The notes under the pieces were generated by a model. The model was given only the letters and a program-made list of their open reading frames with translations, did not search any database and was not told the origin of the DNA. Position numbers and translations under genes: made by a program. Of a DNA stretch of 64,000 nt, positions 39,668 to 48,700 are shown in pieces; positions within the stretch are counted from its first letter, which is position 1, and each line of letters begins with the position of its first letter. The DNA lies in NCBI RefSeq assembly GCF_028737215.1, contig NZ_JAQZAM010000005.1, forward strand, positions 62,001-126,000, in the 5' to 3' direction. This DNA comes from Actinomycetospora chibensis. GTDB lineage: Bacteria; Actinomycetota; Actinomycetes; Mycobacteriales; Pseudonocardiaceae.

Positions 39668-41253
39668 ACCAGCCGCTGCCCCGCGCGGATCCCGGCGCCG
39701 TAGAGCGCCCCGAGCCGCCCGCCCCGCGCCAGCGCCGCCCGGGCCGCGTTGGCCCCCGGCGTCCCGTGCACCGCGCCCGCCGGGTGGGCCGTCGCGCCGG
39801 CGAGGAAGAGACGCTCGACCGGGGTGTCGGGGCGCCCCAGCCCGGGCGTCGGACGGAACACGAGCATCTGGTGCAGCTGGGCGGTGCCGGCCATGAGCGC
39901 GCCGCGGACCAGCGACGGGTTGCGGGCCTCGAGGTCGCCGGGCCCGGACACGGCCCGCGCGACGACGCGCTCGCCGAAGCCCGGCGCGTGGCGCTCGATG
40001 CCCGCGACCATGCGCGCGACCTGCTCGGCGAGCTCCGTCTCCGTGTGCGCCCGGCGGTGCGGCAGGTGCGTGTACGCCCAGACCGACTCCGTGCCGGGCG
40101 GCGAGCGCAGCGGGTCGGCGAGCGTCATCTGCCCGAGCAGCATGAACGGCTCGCGCGGCATGCGGCCGGCGGCGAGGTCGGCGCCGAAGTCGACGAGCCC
40201 CGCCACGTCCCCGCCGAGGTGCACCGTGCCCGCCTCGCGGGGCTCCGGCGCGGTCCACGGGATCGGGGACGACAGCGCCCAGTCGACCTTGAGGATCGCG
40301 TCGTCGTACTGGAACCGGGCGAGGTCGTCGACCATCCGCGTCGGCAGGTGCTCGGTCCCCACGAGGTCGCCGAACAGCACCGGCGCGGGGACGTCGGCGA
40401 GCACCGCGCGCCGCGCCCGCACCAGGCCGCCGGCCGCGTCCACGACCCCCACGGCCCGCCCGCGCTCGACGAGGACACGCGTCACCGGACGGTGGCACTC
40501 CACGGTCCCGCCCCGGAGCGCCAGCCGTCCCACCAGCGCGTCCGTGATCCCCCGCGCGCCGCCCGCCGGCACCGGGAACCCGACGTCCTGCGCGAGCATC
40601 GCGAGCAGCCAGCCGAACGCGGTACTCGCGGTCTGGTTCACCCCGAGGTCGGTGTGCAGGGCGTTGCCGGCGACGAGGACCCGCGCGCCCTCCCCCGCGA
40701 ACTCCTCCTCGCCGAACCGCGTCGCCGGCAGCAGCATCCGGCGGGCGAGGCGCAGCGCGTCGGGGCCGCCGAGCATCCGGAGCACCCGGGCGGCGTCGCG
40801 CACCGGCGGGAACGGCCCGAGGAACGCGGCGAGCAGCGGGTCGCGCAACCGCTGCCACTCGTCGGCGAGCCGTCGCCAGGCGTCGCCGTCGCCCGGGGCG
40901 AAGCGGTCGAGGGACGCCGCGGTGACGTCGACGTCCCGCGAGAGCAGCACGCCCCGGTCGTCGGGCAGGACGTGCGCCAGTGGGGCGGGCGCGTGGCGCC
41001 ACTCCAGGCCGTGGGACGTCAGGTCCAGCGCGCGGAAGGCGGGCGACACCACACCCATCGGGTAGAACGCGCTGCCGAGGTCGCTGCGGAAGCCCGGCGC
41101 GGTGATCTCCTCGGTGCGCACCGCCCCGCCCGGCCCGTCCGAGGCCTCCAGGACGCGCACCGACCAGCCCCGGTCCGCCAGCATGTTCGCCGCCACCAGG
41201 CCGTTGTGACCGGCGCCGACGACGACGGCGTCGACGGTCTCGGCGTCGCTCAC
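39619..41253 (-). CDS. FAD-dependent phytoene-desaturase-like oxidoreductase
   Basis: A 544-residue NAD(P)/FAD-binding protein. The dinucleotide motif DAVVVGAGHNGLVAANMLADRGWSVRVLEASDGPGGAVRT is at residues 8-46, and the C-terminal FAD motif is LFLAGATAHPAGAVHGTPGANAARAAL. The family is the CrtI-like 'phytoene desaturase/carotenoid isomerase' type seen widely in actinobacteria without carotenoid genes; no crtB or crtE is nearby. The GTG at 41253 is the start nearest the domain, although its ribosome site is weak and GTG 41280 cannot be excluded. The substrate is probably a lipid or hydrophobic compound. Confidence 0.85.
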   Translation of the reverse strand: MSDAETVDAVVVGAGHNGLVAANMLADRGWSVRVLEASDGPGGAVRTEEITAPGFRSDLGSAFYPMGVVSPAFRALDLTSHGLEWRHAPAPLAHVLPDDRGVLLSRDVDVTAASLDRFAPGDGDAWRRLADEWQRLRDPLLAAFLGPFPPVRDAARVLRMLGGPDALRLARRMLLPATRFGEEEFAGEGARVLVAGNALHTDLGVNQTASTAFGWLLAMLAQDVGFPVPAGGARGITDALVGRLALRGGTVECHRPVTRVLVERGRAVGVVDAAGGLVRARRAVLADVPAPVLFGDLVGTEHLPTRMVDDLARFQYDDAILKVDWALSSPIPWTAPEPREAGTVHLGGDVAGLVDFGADLAAGRMPREPFMLLGQMTLADPLRSPPGTESVWAYTHLPHRRAHTETELAEQVARMVAGIERHAPGFGERVVARAVSGPGDLEARNPSLVRGALMAGTAQLHQMLVFRPTPGLGRPDTPVERLFLAGATAHPAGAVHGTPGANAARAALARGGRLGALYGAGIRAGQRLVYGADVREVGRERAGR

Positions 41254-41294
41254 GACCAGGTTCTCGGCGGGCACCCGCCGAGGATGCCCACTCC

Positions 41295-41354
41295 GTGCTG
41301 GCCGAGTCAGTGCTGGCCCAGTCAGTGCTGGCCCAGTCAGTGCTGGCCGAGCAG
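41295..41354 (-). repeat. Four 15-bp tandem repeats carrying consecutive in-frame stops
   Basis: On the minus strand the unit is CTGGGCCAGCACTGA or a one-base variant, four copies in a row. The unit equals the last five codons of the GntR gene (LGQH-stop), so its real stop (41339-41337) is followed by two further in-frame TGAs at 15-bp spacing. This suggests slippage amplification after the stop codon. Confidence 0.85.
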
Positions 41355-42038
41355 GTTGGTACGGACGTCGACGAGGTGGCGGCGCATGTGCTCGCGCGCG
41401 GCGTCCGCGTCGCGCTCGGTGAGCGCGGTGACGATCTCGGCGTGGCACTGCTCGTAGCCACGCCGCCGTTCCGGCGAGGCCGAGCGCCGCTTGATGCTGC
41501 CCCACACCGGGAGGTCGCGGGCGGCGTTCATCGTGTCGAACAAGCGCAGCAGCAGGCCGTTGTGCGCAGCAGCCGCGACGGCGCGGTGCAGTGCGGAGTC
41601 CCAGGCCTCGAACTCCTCGTAGGTGGCGGTGGCGTTGCCGCGCCGCAGGCAGTGCTCGATGTGCTCGAGATCGGCCGGGGTCGCGTGACGGGCGGCCAGC
41701 GCGGCGATCTCGGGCTCGAGGACGAGGCGTGTCGCCATGATCTCGGCGGGGCTCGTCTGGAGCGGCCCGCGGGCGGCCGGGGGCAGGCCGGGCTCGGCCT
41801 CGAGCTCGGTGAGGAACGTGCCGCGCCCCACGTGACGGGTGATCCGTCCGTCGCGCTCGAGCTCCCCCAGAGCGGCACGGACGGCGGCCCGCGACGCCTG
41901 CAGCGTCGTCGACAGCGCGCGCTCGGTCGGAATCTTCGACCCGGTGCTCAGCGCACCGGCCGCGACGGCCTCGTCGAGCAGGGCCCGGAGGCGGGTGACG
42001 ACGGGTGCGCTCCCGACGCCCTCCTGCGGTGCGGCCAC
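41337..42038 (-). CDS. GntR/FadR-family (FCD) regulator
   Basis: A 233-residue regulator starting at GTG 42038 with GGGGGAG upstream. The winged HTH includes LSTGSKIPTERALSTTLQASRAAVRAALGELERDGRITRHVGRGTFL (spread over residues 30-77). The C-terminal FCD domain shows metal-site residues: MATRLVLEPEIAALAARHATPADLEHIE, EFEAWDSALHRAVAAAAHN, and EQCHAEIVTALTERDADAAREHMRRHL (Asp/His set). It is divergent from the FAH/amidohydrolase operon and very probably its regulator, with an organic acid from that pathway as effector. Confidence 0.92.
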   Translation of the reverse strand: MAAPQEGVGSAPVVTRLRALLDEAVAAGALSTGSKIPTERALSTTLQASRAAVRAALGELERDGRITRHVGRGTFLTELEAEPGLPPAARGPLQTSPAEIMATRLVLEPEIAALAARHATPADLEHIEHCLRRGNATATYEEFEAWDSALHRAVAAAAHNGLLLRLFDTMNAARDLPVWGSIKRRSASPERRRGYEQCHAEIVTALTERDADAAREHMRRHLVDVRTNLLGQH

Positions 42039-42056
42039 GACTCCCCCTTCTCACGT

Positions 42057-42170
42057 ACCAATAGAGGACCAATGCTACGGCATCGACCCTCTTGGCAGTC
42101 GATCCGACTGGTCGTATGGTCGAGGAACCGGCGAGTAGCCGACCATACGCCGTTATTGGTCCGTATTGGT
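42057..42170. promoter_or_regulatory. Operator-like repeats in the GntR/FAH divergent promoter
   Basis: ACCAATAGAGGACCAAT (42057-42073) and TATTGGTCCGTATTGGT (42154-42170) are the same tandem ATTGGT site in opposite orientations, one next to each divergent gene. Between them CGTATGGTCG (42113-42122) and CGACCATACG (42140-42149) form a perfect 10-bp inverted repeat. This is a convincing regulator-binding layout. Confidence 0.65.
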
Positions 42171-42195
42171 TCTCCGTACGTCCGGAGTGTGATCT

Positions 42196-43068
42196 GTGAA
42201 GCTCGTGACCTTCCGTACCGCCGACCGCGAGGGCGTGGGGCGGGTCGACGACGACGGAACGACGGTCCGCGACCTGGCCGGCGTCGTCGGCGACCGGTCG
42301 ATGCTCGCGATCATCGCCGACTGGGAGCGGCTCGGCCCCGCGATCGCCGACGCCGGGGATCTGCCCGTCGTCGACGGCGCCCGCCTGCGCGCACCGATCC
42401 CGGAGCCGCGTCGCGACCTGTTCGCGGTGGGCAAGAACTACCGCGAGCACGTCGCCGAGTTCGGCCGCTCCGGCTACGACACCCCGCAGCGCTCGGAGGA
42501 CCTGCCCGACAAGCCGATCGTCTTCTCCAAGGCGACCACGTCGGTCACGGGGCCCTACGACGACGTCGAGTCCCACCCGGAGGTCACGAGCGAGCTCGAC
42601 TACGAGGCCGAGCTCGCCGTCATCATCGGCCGCGGCGGGCGGGGCATCACGCGCGAGCAGGCGATGCAGCACGTCTGGGGCTACACGATCGTCGACGACG
42701 TCACCGCCCGCGACGTGCAGCGCGACCACAAGCAGTGGCTGCTGGGCAAGTCGCTCGACACCCACGCGCCGATGGGGCCGTGGGCGGTGAGCGCCGACGA
42801 GATCGGCGACCTGGCCGTGCTGGAGGTCTCCTGCACGGTCAACGGCGAGCCCCGCCAGAAGGCACCGGTCGCCGACCTGATCTTCGACGTCCCCGAGCTG
42901 ATCCGCGTGCTCTCGGCCGGGATGACGCTGCTGCCCGGCGACGTCATCGCCACCGGTACCCCCGCCGGCGTCGGGATCGGGTTCGACCCGCCCCGCTTCC
43001 TGCAGCCCGGCGACGTCGTCGAGTGCGCGATCACGGGCCTCGGCGCCCTCCGCAACACCATCCGCTGA
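42196..43068 (+). CDS. Fumarylacetoacetate hydrolase family protein
   Basis: A 290-residue FAH-superfamily enzyme starting at GTG 42196. The catalytic and metal motifs are visible: LFAVGKNYREHVAEFG, DYEAELAVIIGRGGRGI (Asp/Glu metal ligands with SELDYEAE), YTIVDDVTARDVQ, KSLDTHAPMGPW and GDVIATGTPAGVGIG. Members hydrolyse or decarboxylate 2-oxo-alkanoates and acylpyruvates. It is the first gene of a four-gene operon with an alpha/beta hydrolase, an amidohydrolase and a DUF1636 protein, under the divergent GntR regulator. Acylpyruvase, oxaloacetate decarboxylase and 2-hydroxyhepta-diene-dioate-type roles are all possible. Confidence 0.9.
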   Translation: MKLVTFRTADREGVGRVDDDGTTVRDLAGVVGDRSMLAIIADWERLGPAIADAGDLPVVDGARLRAPIPEPRRDLFAVGKNYREHVAEFGRSGYDTPQRSEDLPDKPIVFSKATTSVTGPYDDVESHPEVTSELDYEAELAVIIGRGGRGITREQAMQHVWGYTIVDDVTARDVQRDHKQWLLGKSLDTHAPMGPWAVSADEIGDLAVLEVSCTVNGEPRQKAPVADLIFDVPELIRVLSAGMTLLPGDVIATGTPAGVGIGFDPPRFLQPGDVVECAITGLGALRNTIR

Positions 43069-43093
43069 ACGACCCCTCGAGGAGGACGAACGC

Positions 43094-43858
43094 GTGCAGG
43101 TCAACGGCAAGGAGCTCGCTGTCGAGGTCACCGGGGACGGTCCGCCCGTCGTGCTGGTGCACGGCCTCGGCGGGACGTCGAACTTCTACCAGCCCCAGGT
43201 CGCGGCGCTCGCCGAGCGCTTCACCGTGATCCGGCCCGACATGGAGGGTTCCGGTCGCTCACCCGTCGCCGGCGCGGTGTCGATCGAGGGATTCGCCAAC
43301 GACCTCGCCGCGCTGATCGAGACCCTCGACGCGGGGCCGGCGCGGGTCGTCGGGCACTCGATGGGGACGATCACCGTGCGCAGCCTCGCGGCACGCCGGC
43401 CTGAGCTCGTCAGCCACCTCGCGCTCCTCGGCGCCGTGCCCGCGCCACTGCCCGAGGCCGGTCAGCAGGGCCAGCACGACCGCGCGGCGAAGGTCCGCGC
43501 CGAGGGCATGGCGAACGTCGCCGACGCGGTGATGAGCAACGCGACCGCCGAGGCCACCCGCCGCGACCACCCCGCGACCGCGGCATGCGTCCGCGAGCTG
43601 GTGCTTCGCCAGGACCCGGAGGGCTACGCCCGTTCGTGCGAGGCGCTGGCCGGTGCGAACGACCCCGGACCGGTCGACCCGGCCCTGCCCCTGCTGCTGC
43701 TCACCGGCGCGGACGACGGCGTCGGGGCCCCGGCGGTCTCGCACGCGCTCGCCGACGCCCACGGCGCCGCCGTCCTCGAGATCTTCGACGACTGCGGCCA
43801 CTGGACCGCGCTCGAGAAGCCACACGAGGTCACCGAGCACCTCCTCAAGTTCTTCTGA
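43094..43858 (+). CDS. Alpha/beta-fold hydrolase
   Basis: A 254-residue hydrolase starting at GTG 43094 after GAGGAGGA. The oxyanion motif VLVHGLGGTSNF, nucleophile elbow GHSMGTITVRS (Ser near residue 92), acid region LLLLTGADDGVGAP and catalytic His DDCGHWTALEKP are all present. It resembles 3-oxoadipate enol-lactonase-like and C-C hydrolases. It sits 25 bp after the FAH-family gene and 31 bp before the amidohydrolase, in the same operon, and probably acts on an ester, lactone or C-C bond intermediate of that pathway. Confidence 0.92.
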   Translation: MQVNGKELAVEVTGDGPPVVLVHGLGGTSNFYQPQVAALAERFTVIRPDMEGSGRSPVAGAVSIEGFANDLAALIETLDAGPARVVGHSMGTITVRSLAARRPELVSHLALLGAVPAPLPEAGQQGQHDRAAKVRAEGMANVADAVMSNATAEATRRDHPATAACVRELVLRQDPEGYARSCEALAGANDPGPVDPALPLLLLTGADDGVGAPAVSHALADAHGAAVLEIFDDCGHWTALEKPHEVTEHLLKFF

Positions 43859-43889
43859 CCCCTATCACCCTCGACGACGAGGAGCCGTC

Positions 43890-45188
43890 ATGAGCAAGGT
43901 CCTGTTCCGCAACGTCTCGATCCTCGACTCCACGGGTGCCGACCCCTACCCCGGTGACGTGCTCGTCGAGGACGACCGAATCGCTGCCGTCGGCACCGTC
44001 GACGAGGCCCGCGCGCTGCACGCCCAGGTCGTCGAGGGCCGGGGGCGCACGCTGATGTCCGGGCTGTGCGACGCGCACACCCACTTCAGCTGGAACAACT
44101 CGGCGGACCTCGACGGGCTGGGCGGGATGCCGGTCGAGGAGCACCTGCTGTTCTCCATGGAGTCGGCGAAGAAGTACATCGACTCCGGCTACACGATGTG
44201 TCTCGGCGCCGCGTCGGCCAAGGAGCGCCTCGACGTCGTCTGCCGCGACGCGATCAACGCCGGCCGCATCCCCGGCCCGCGCTACCTCGCCAACGGCCCC
44301 GAGATCGCGGTGACGGGCGGCGCGCTCATCAAGTCGATCACCAAGTTCGCCGACGGGCCGGAGGGCATGCGGCTCGCGGTGCGCCAGCTGATCGACCTCG
44401 GTGTCGACCAGATCAAGCTGTCGATGACCGGTGAGGAGATCACCGGCACCCAGCGCGCGGAGGACACGTACTTCTCCGACGAGGAGGTCGCCGCCGCGGT
44501 CGCCGAGGCCCACCGCCGCGGCAAGCGCGTCTGCGCCCACGCCCGCTCCGCCGAGAGCGTGAAGATGTGCCTGCGGAACAAGGTCGACATCATCTATCAC
44601 GCCTCGTTCACCGACGCCGAGGGCATGGACATGCTCGAGGCGAACAAGGACTGGGTGTTCGTCGCGCCCGGCATCAACTGGCTGATCGCCACGCTCTACG
44701 AGGCCGAGGCGTTCGGGTTCCCCCAGGAGGCGGCCGAGGCGGTCGGCTACAAGAAGGAGCTCGAGGTCGCCACCGACGGGCTGCGCGAGATGCACCGGCG
44801 CGGCATCAAGCTGCTGCCCGGCGGCGACTACGGCTTCGCGTGGACCCCGCACGGCACCTACGCCCGCGACCTCGAGCACTTCGTCGAGCGTCTCGGCTTC
44901 ACGCCGATGGAGGCGATCGTCTCGGCCACCAGGCTCGGCGGAGAGATCATGCTGCGCCCCGACGAGCTCGGCCAGGTCCAGCCCGGCTACCTCGCCGACC
45001 TCCTCCTCGTCGACGGCGACCCGCTCGAGGACATCACGGTCCTGCAGGACCACGACAAGCTGCACGCGATCATGAAGGACGGGCGCTTCCACAAGGAGGA
45101 CAGCGGCATCGCGCCGCGCAGCGGGCTCGACGCCCCCGCGGGTCCGGTCACGGACGCCACGCGCCGGGTCGTCGAAGCCCGGCCCTGA
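43890..45188 (+). CDS. Metal-dependent amidohydrolase
   Basis: A 432-residue amidohydrolase of the imidazolonepropionase/prolidase-like branch, starting at ATG 43890 with GAGGAG upstream. Metal ligands: CDAHTHFSW (HxH), K in IKLSMTG (bridging lysine candidate), ICAHARS-type KRVCAHARS, YHASF, and the late Asp in PGGDYGFAWTPHG. The C-terminal LADLLLVDGDPLEDITVL strand motif is typical. It hydrolyses an amide or cyclic amide. The same operon contains FAH-family and alpha/beta hydrolases, suggesting stepwise breakdown of an N-containing compound (inference). Confidence 0.92.
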   Translation: MSKVLFRNVSILDSTGADPYPGDVLVEDDRIAAVGTVDEARALHAQVVEGRGRTLMSGLCDAHTHFSWNNSADLDGLGGMPVEEHLLFSMESAKKYIDSGYTMCLGAASAKERLDVVCRDAINAGRIPGPRYLANGPEIAVTGGALIKSITKFADGPEGMRLAVRQLIDLGVDQIKLSMTGEEITGTQRAEDTYFSDEEVAAAVAEAHRRGKRVCAHARSAESVKMCLRNKVDIIYHASFTDAEGMDMLEANKDWVFVAPGINWLIATLYEAEAFGFPQEAAEAVGYKKELEVATDGLREMHRRGIKLLPGGDYGFAWTPHGTYARDLEHFVERLGFTPMEAIVSATRLGGEIMLRPDELGQVQPGYLADLLLVDGDPLEDITVLQDHDKLHAIMKDGRFHKEDSGIAPRSGLDAPAGPVTDATRRVVEARP

Positions 45189-45192
45189 GCCC

Positions 45193-45516
45193 GTGCCGCT
45201 ACTGATCTGCCGCACCTGTCCGCGGTACGACGTCGACAGCGGGTCGTTCGGCGCCGCCCTCGACGGGGCGCTCGCCGGGGCCGAGGTCCGTGTCCGTCAC
45301 GTGCCCTGCCTCGGCGGGTGCCCGAACGCCGGCAACGTCGCCGTCGACGGGCCCGGCAAGCCGCGTGTCCGCTTCTCGCGGATCGGGGTCGACGACGCCG
45401 AGGACCTCCTCGACGCGGCGCGGCGGTACGACGCGAGTCCTTCCGGCGCCCCGGGCGACTGGGAGGTGCCCGCCGGACTCGCCGCGCGCGTCACCGCCGT
45501 CAGCCCGAAGCGGTGA
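45193..45516 (+). CDS. DUF1636 metal/Fe-S-binding protein
   Basis: A 107-residue protein starting at GTG 45193, 4 bp after the amidohydrolase stop. Four conserved cysteines match DUF1636: LLICRTCPRYD and VPCLGGCPNAGNV, an arrangement like thioredoxin-fold [2Fe-2S] ferredoxins. Such proteins often accompany cobalamin or metal-handling genes, but here the partner is a hydrolase operon. It is the last gene before the hairpin at 45523-45555. Function in this pathway is unknown. Confidence 0.82.
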   Translation: MPLLICRTCPRYDVDSGSFGAALDGALAGAEVRVRHVPCLGGCPNAGNVAVDGPGKPRVRFSRIGVDDAEDLLDAARRYDASPSGAPGDWEVPAGLAARVTAVSPKR

Positions 45517-45522
45517 CCGGTT

Positions 45523-45555
45523 CGGGGAATGCTTCGGTTTCCGAAGCATTCCCCG
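45523..45555 (+). terminator. 15-bp perfect hairpin after the DUF1636 gene
   Basis: CGGGGAATGCTTCGG (45523-45537) pairs perfectly with CCGAAGCATTCCCCG (45541-45555) around TTT, 7 bp after the operon's last stop. There is no U-tract. Its central 19 bases, GCTTCGGTTTCCGAAGCAT, recur identically at 51276-51294. Confidence 0.8.
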
Positions 45556-45704
45556 GGCACCTCATGCGCTGTCGTCGGCGGACACGCCTCTGCTCTGTCC
45601 CTCTGCTCGGGCGAACGGTTGGTCCACACGGCGGCACGTCGGGTGACCTCGGAGGACGTACCCTTCCGCGAGGTGATCACGTGACGTGACGTCCGGGGGG
45701 ATGG

Positions 45705-48700
45705 ATGGCGTCTGTCGGCCTCCGCCTGTTCGGCGGCGTGGCCGTGGTGCGCGACGGGGTCCCGGATCCGCACCGCAGCCGCACCCTTGCGACCCTGCTC
45801 GCGCTCCTCGCCCTCCACGCGGGCGAGGCTGTCGACGGCGACGCGCTCATCGACGAGGCGTGGGGCGAGGACCTGCCGAAGAACCCCCGCGCCACCCTCC
45901 AGGTCGCGCTGACCCGCCTCCGCGCGTGGCTGGGCGAGCGCGCCGAGCCGTGGATCACCGCGGGCGGCGGGCTCTACACGCTGCACCTCGGGCGTGACGC
46001 CGTCGACGTCCTCGCGTTCGGCCGTCTCGCCGACGCCGCCCTGCGGAGCGGGGACCTCGCCGCCCACGAGGACGCCCGCGCCGCGTGGCGGGGGACGCCG
46101 TTCCTCGGGCTCGACTCCGCCCGCCTCACCGAGGCCCGGCGCAGCGCCGAGGAGCGCCGGCGCGCCCTCACCGTCCGCCACGCCGCGCTGCTGCTCGAGC
46201 AGCGCCGGTACGGCGACGTCGTCGACCTGCTCGCCGGCGAGGACCGCCTCGACGAGGAGCTGTCGGCGCTGCTCGTGCGGGCGCTGCGCGACGGCGGCCG
46301 GCACCGCGACGCCGTCGAGACCTACCTCGAGGTGCGGCGCAGGCTCCGGGACGAGCTCGACGTCGATCCCGGGCCCGGGCTGCGGTCGCTCTACGGCTCG
46401 CTCGCCGGGCCGCGCGAGAGCGGGAAGCGGACGAGTGCTCCCGAGCTCGTCGGTCGGGAGGCCCTCGCGGACACGATCCTCGACGCCCTGCACGGCGACG
46501 GCCGCCTGATCGTGCTGCACGGCCGCGCGGGCGCGGGGAAGTCCGCCGTGCTCCGCGCCGTGGTCCACGCCGCGCGAGCGCGAGGGGCCCGGACGGCGAG
46601 CTCGGCGTGGGGGGAGAACGACGCCCCCGCCGCCGCGTGGCACGAGGTGATCGACGACCTGGAGATCCGGGGACCGGTCCCGGACCGCGACCTCGGGCCC
46701 TGGGTCCGTGCCCAGCTCGGTCGCCGTGCCGAGGACGCGCCCGTGCTCCTGGCCCTCGACGACGCGCACCGCGCCGACACCGCCTCGCTCGACGTCCTGC
46801 GCGCCCTCGCCCGTCGCGGCCTGCCCGCCGGGGTGGTCGTCGTGGTCGCGGCGCGGGCGCCCGACACCGCCCCGCACCCGCACTGGGAGCGCGCGCGGGC
46901 CGAGCTGGACGGCCACGACGCCGTCACCACCGTCGCGGTCGGCCCGCTCGCCCCCGACGCGGTGGCCGTCCTCGTCCGCCGGCGCCTCGCCGCGCTCGAG
47001 CCGGGCGACGACCTCGCGCACGCGGTGACCCGCCGCTCCGGGGGCCTCGCCCTGCACGTCACGGCGCTGCTCGATCTCCTCGGCCGCTGCGCTGGCCGGG
47101 AGGAGGCCCTGGAGGCCGTCGACCGGGTCCCCCAACAGGTGCGGGCCGTCATCGATCACCAGGCCGCGCAGCTCCCCGCCGCGACGCGGCGGGCGGTCGA
47201 GGCGCTCGCGGTGCTGCGCCCGGTCGACCTCACCGGCCTGGCCGCCGTCCTCGGGCGGCGCCCGCTCGACGTCGCCGACGACCTCGAGGTCGCGGTGCGG
47301 GCGGGGCTCGCCACCGGAGAGGGCGACCGCTACGTGCTGCGCCACGACCTCGACGCCGACGGCCTGCGGGCCGGCGTGCCCCCGGTGCGCGCGGCACACC
47401 TGCACCTCGCCCGGCTCGAGGGGCTCGACGACGACGCGGACGCGTTCACCGTGCTGCGCCACTGCGAGGGCGCCACGACGCTGCTCGCCCCGTCCCGCCT
47501 GGCCGCCGCGCAGGTGGAGGCCGGCGTCGAGTCCTACCGCCGGCGGGCGATTCCCGAGGCGCTCGCCCTGTTCGAGGCCGCGTTCCCGGCGGCCACCGAC
47601 CGCGCCCGCGCGCGCCTGCTCGGCCACCGCGCCCTCTGCCACGCGGCGATGCGCGGGACCGGCGAGGCCCGCGACGGCGCGCTGGAGGACGCCCTCGACG
47701 ACGCTCTCGACGCGGCCCTGGAGTCCGGCGACGACGAGCTCGCCGTGCTGGTCGCGGTCGGCGACGAGCCGCTGGGGCTGTCGGTGCAGGGCGACCCCCG
47801 CCGCTACGCGCGGCTGCACCGCCTCCTCGACCGGCCGCTGGCCCCGCGCCTGCGGCTCGACCTGCTCGTCGCGACCGTCCGGGAGGCCTCGGCGACCGCG
47901 CGGGACGGGGCCCCGGCGCTCGTCGCCGAGGCGAGGGCGCTGGCGGACGCGAGCGCCGACGACGACCCCGTGGCCCAGGCCCGCGTCCGGGCGCTCGAAG
48001 CCCGCCACCTCGTCGACGGTGCCCGCCCGGTGCGCGAGCGGCTCGCCGTCGCAGCCGATGCCCACCGGCTCGCCCTGGCCACGGGGGACCCGTCGTTGTA
48101 CCTGGAGGGCACCGAGCTGCTGATGACCGCCGAGCTCGCGAACGGGCGCACCGAGCAGGCCCACAAGCTGCGCGTCGAGCTGGAGACCGCCGCCGAACGG
48201 TGGTTCCGCCCGCGCTCGATCTGGGCCGCGCAGGTCACCGGGGCCGCCATGCTGCTGGCCGAGGGCGACCCGGGCGCCGACGCCGCGGCGGGCCGCGCCG
48301 CGGAACGGGGCCAGGCGCTCGGGCTCCCCGCGGCGCCGTTCGCCGCCGGCGCGCACCTGCTCGTCCAGCACCTGCTGCTGGGGACCGTCGCCGAGCTCGC
48401 CCCGCTCGCCGCCCACGCCTCGACCCGCGCGCTCAACACCGGGGCGTGGTCCGCCGCGGCGGCCTACGCCGAGACCTGCGCCGGCCACGACGACCGGGCG
48501 CGCGAGCACCTCGCGGAGTACGGGCGACGCGCCACCAACCCCGCGATGTGGTTCTCCCGTGCCGCGGCGGCGATGGCCACGGCCGCCGCCTTACGCCTCG
48601 GGGACGCCACGGTCGCCGCCCACGTCCGCGAGGTGCTCCCCGCGGACCCGGACGCCGCCGTGCTGGTCGGGTTCGGCGGCGCCGTGCTCGGCCCCGCGAC

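Noticed and set aside
39619-43131. A single 1170-aa minus-strand reading frame
   Set aside because: Only the part below 41253 is the oxidoreductase; the rest runs antisense through the GntR, operator and FAH regions with shadow-like Arg/Pro composition.
45297-48509. A 1070-aa minus-strand frame opposite the SARP regulator
   Set aside because: It is the antisense shadow typical of high-GC genes; the plus strand carries clear BTAD and P-loop motifs.
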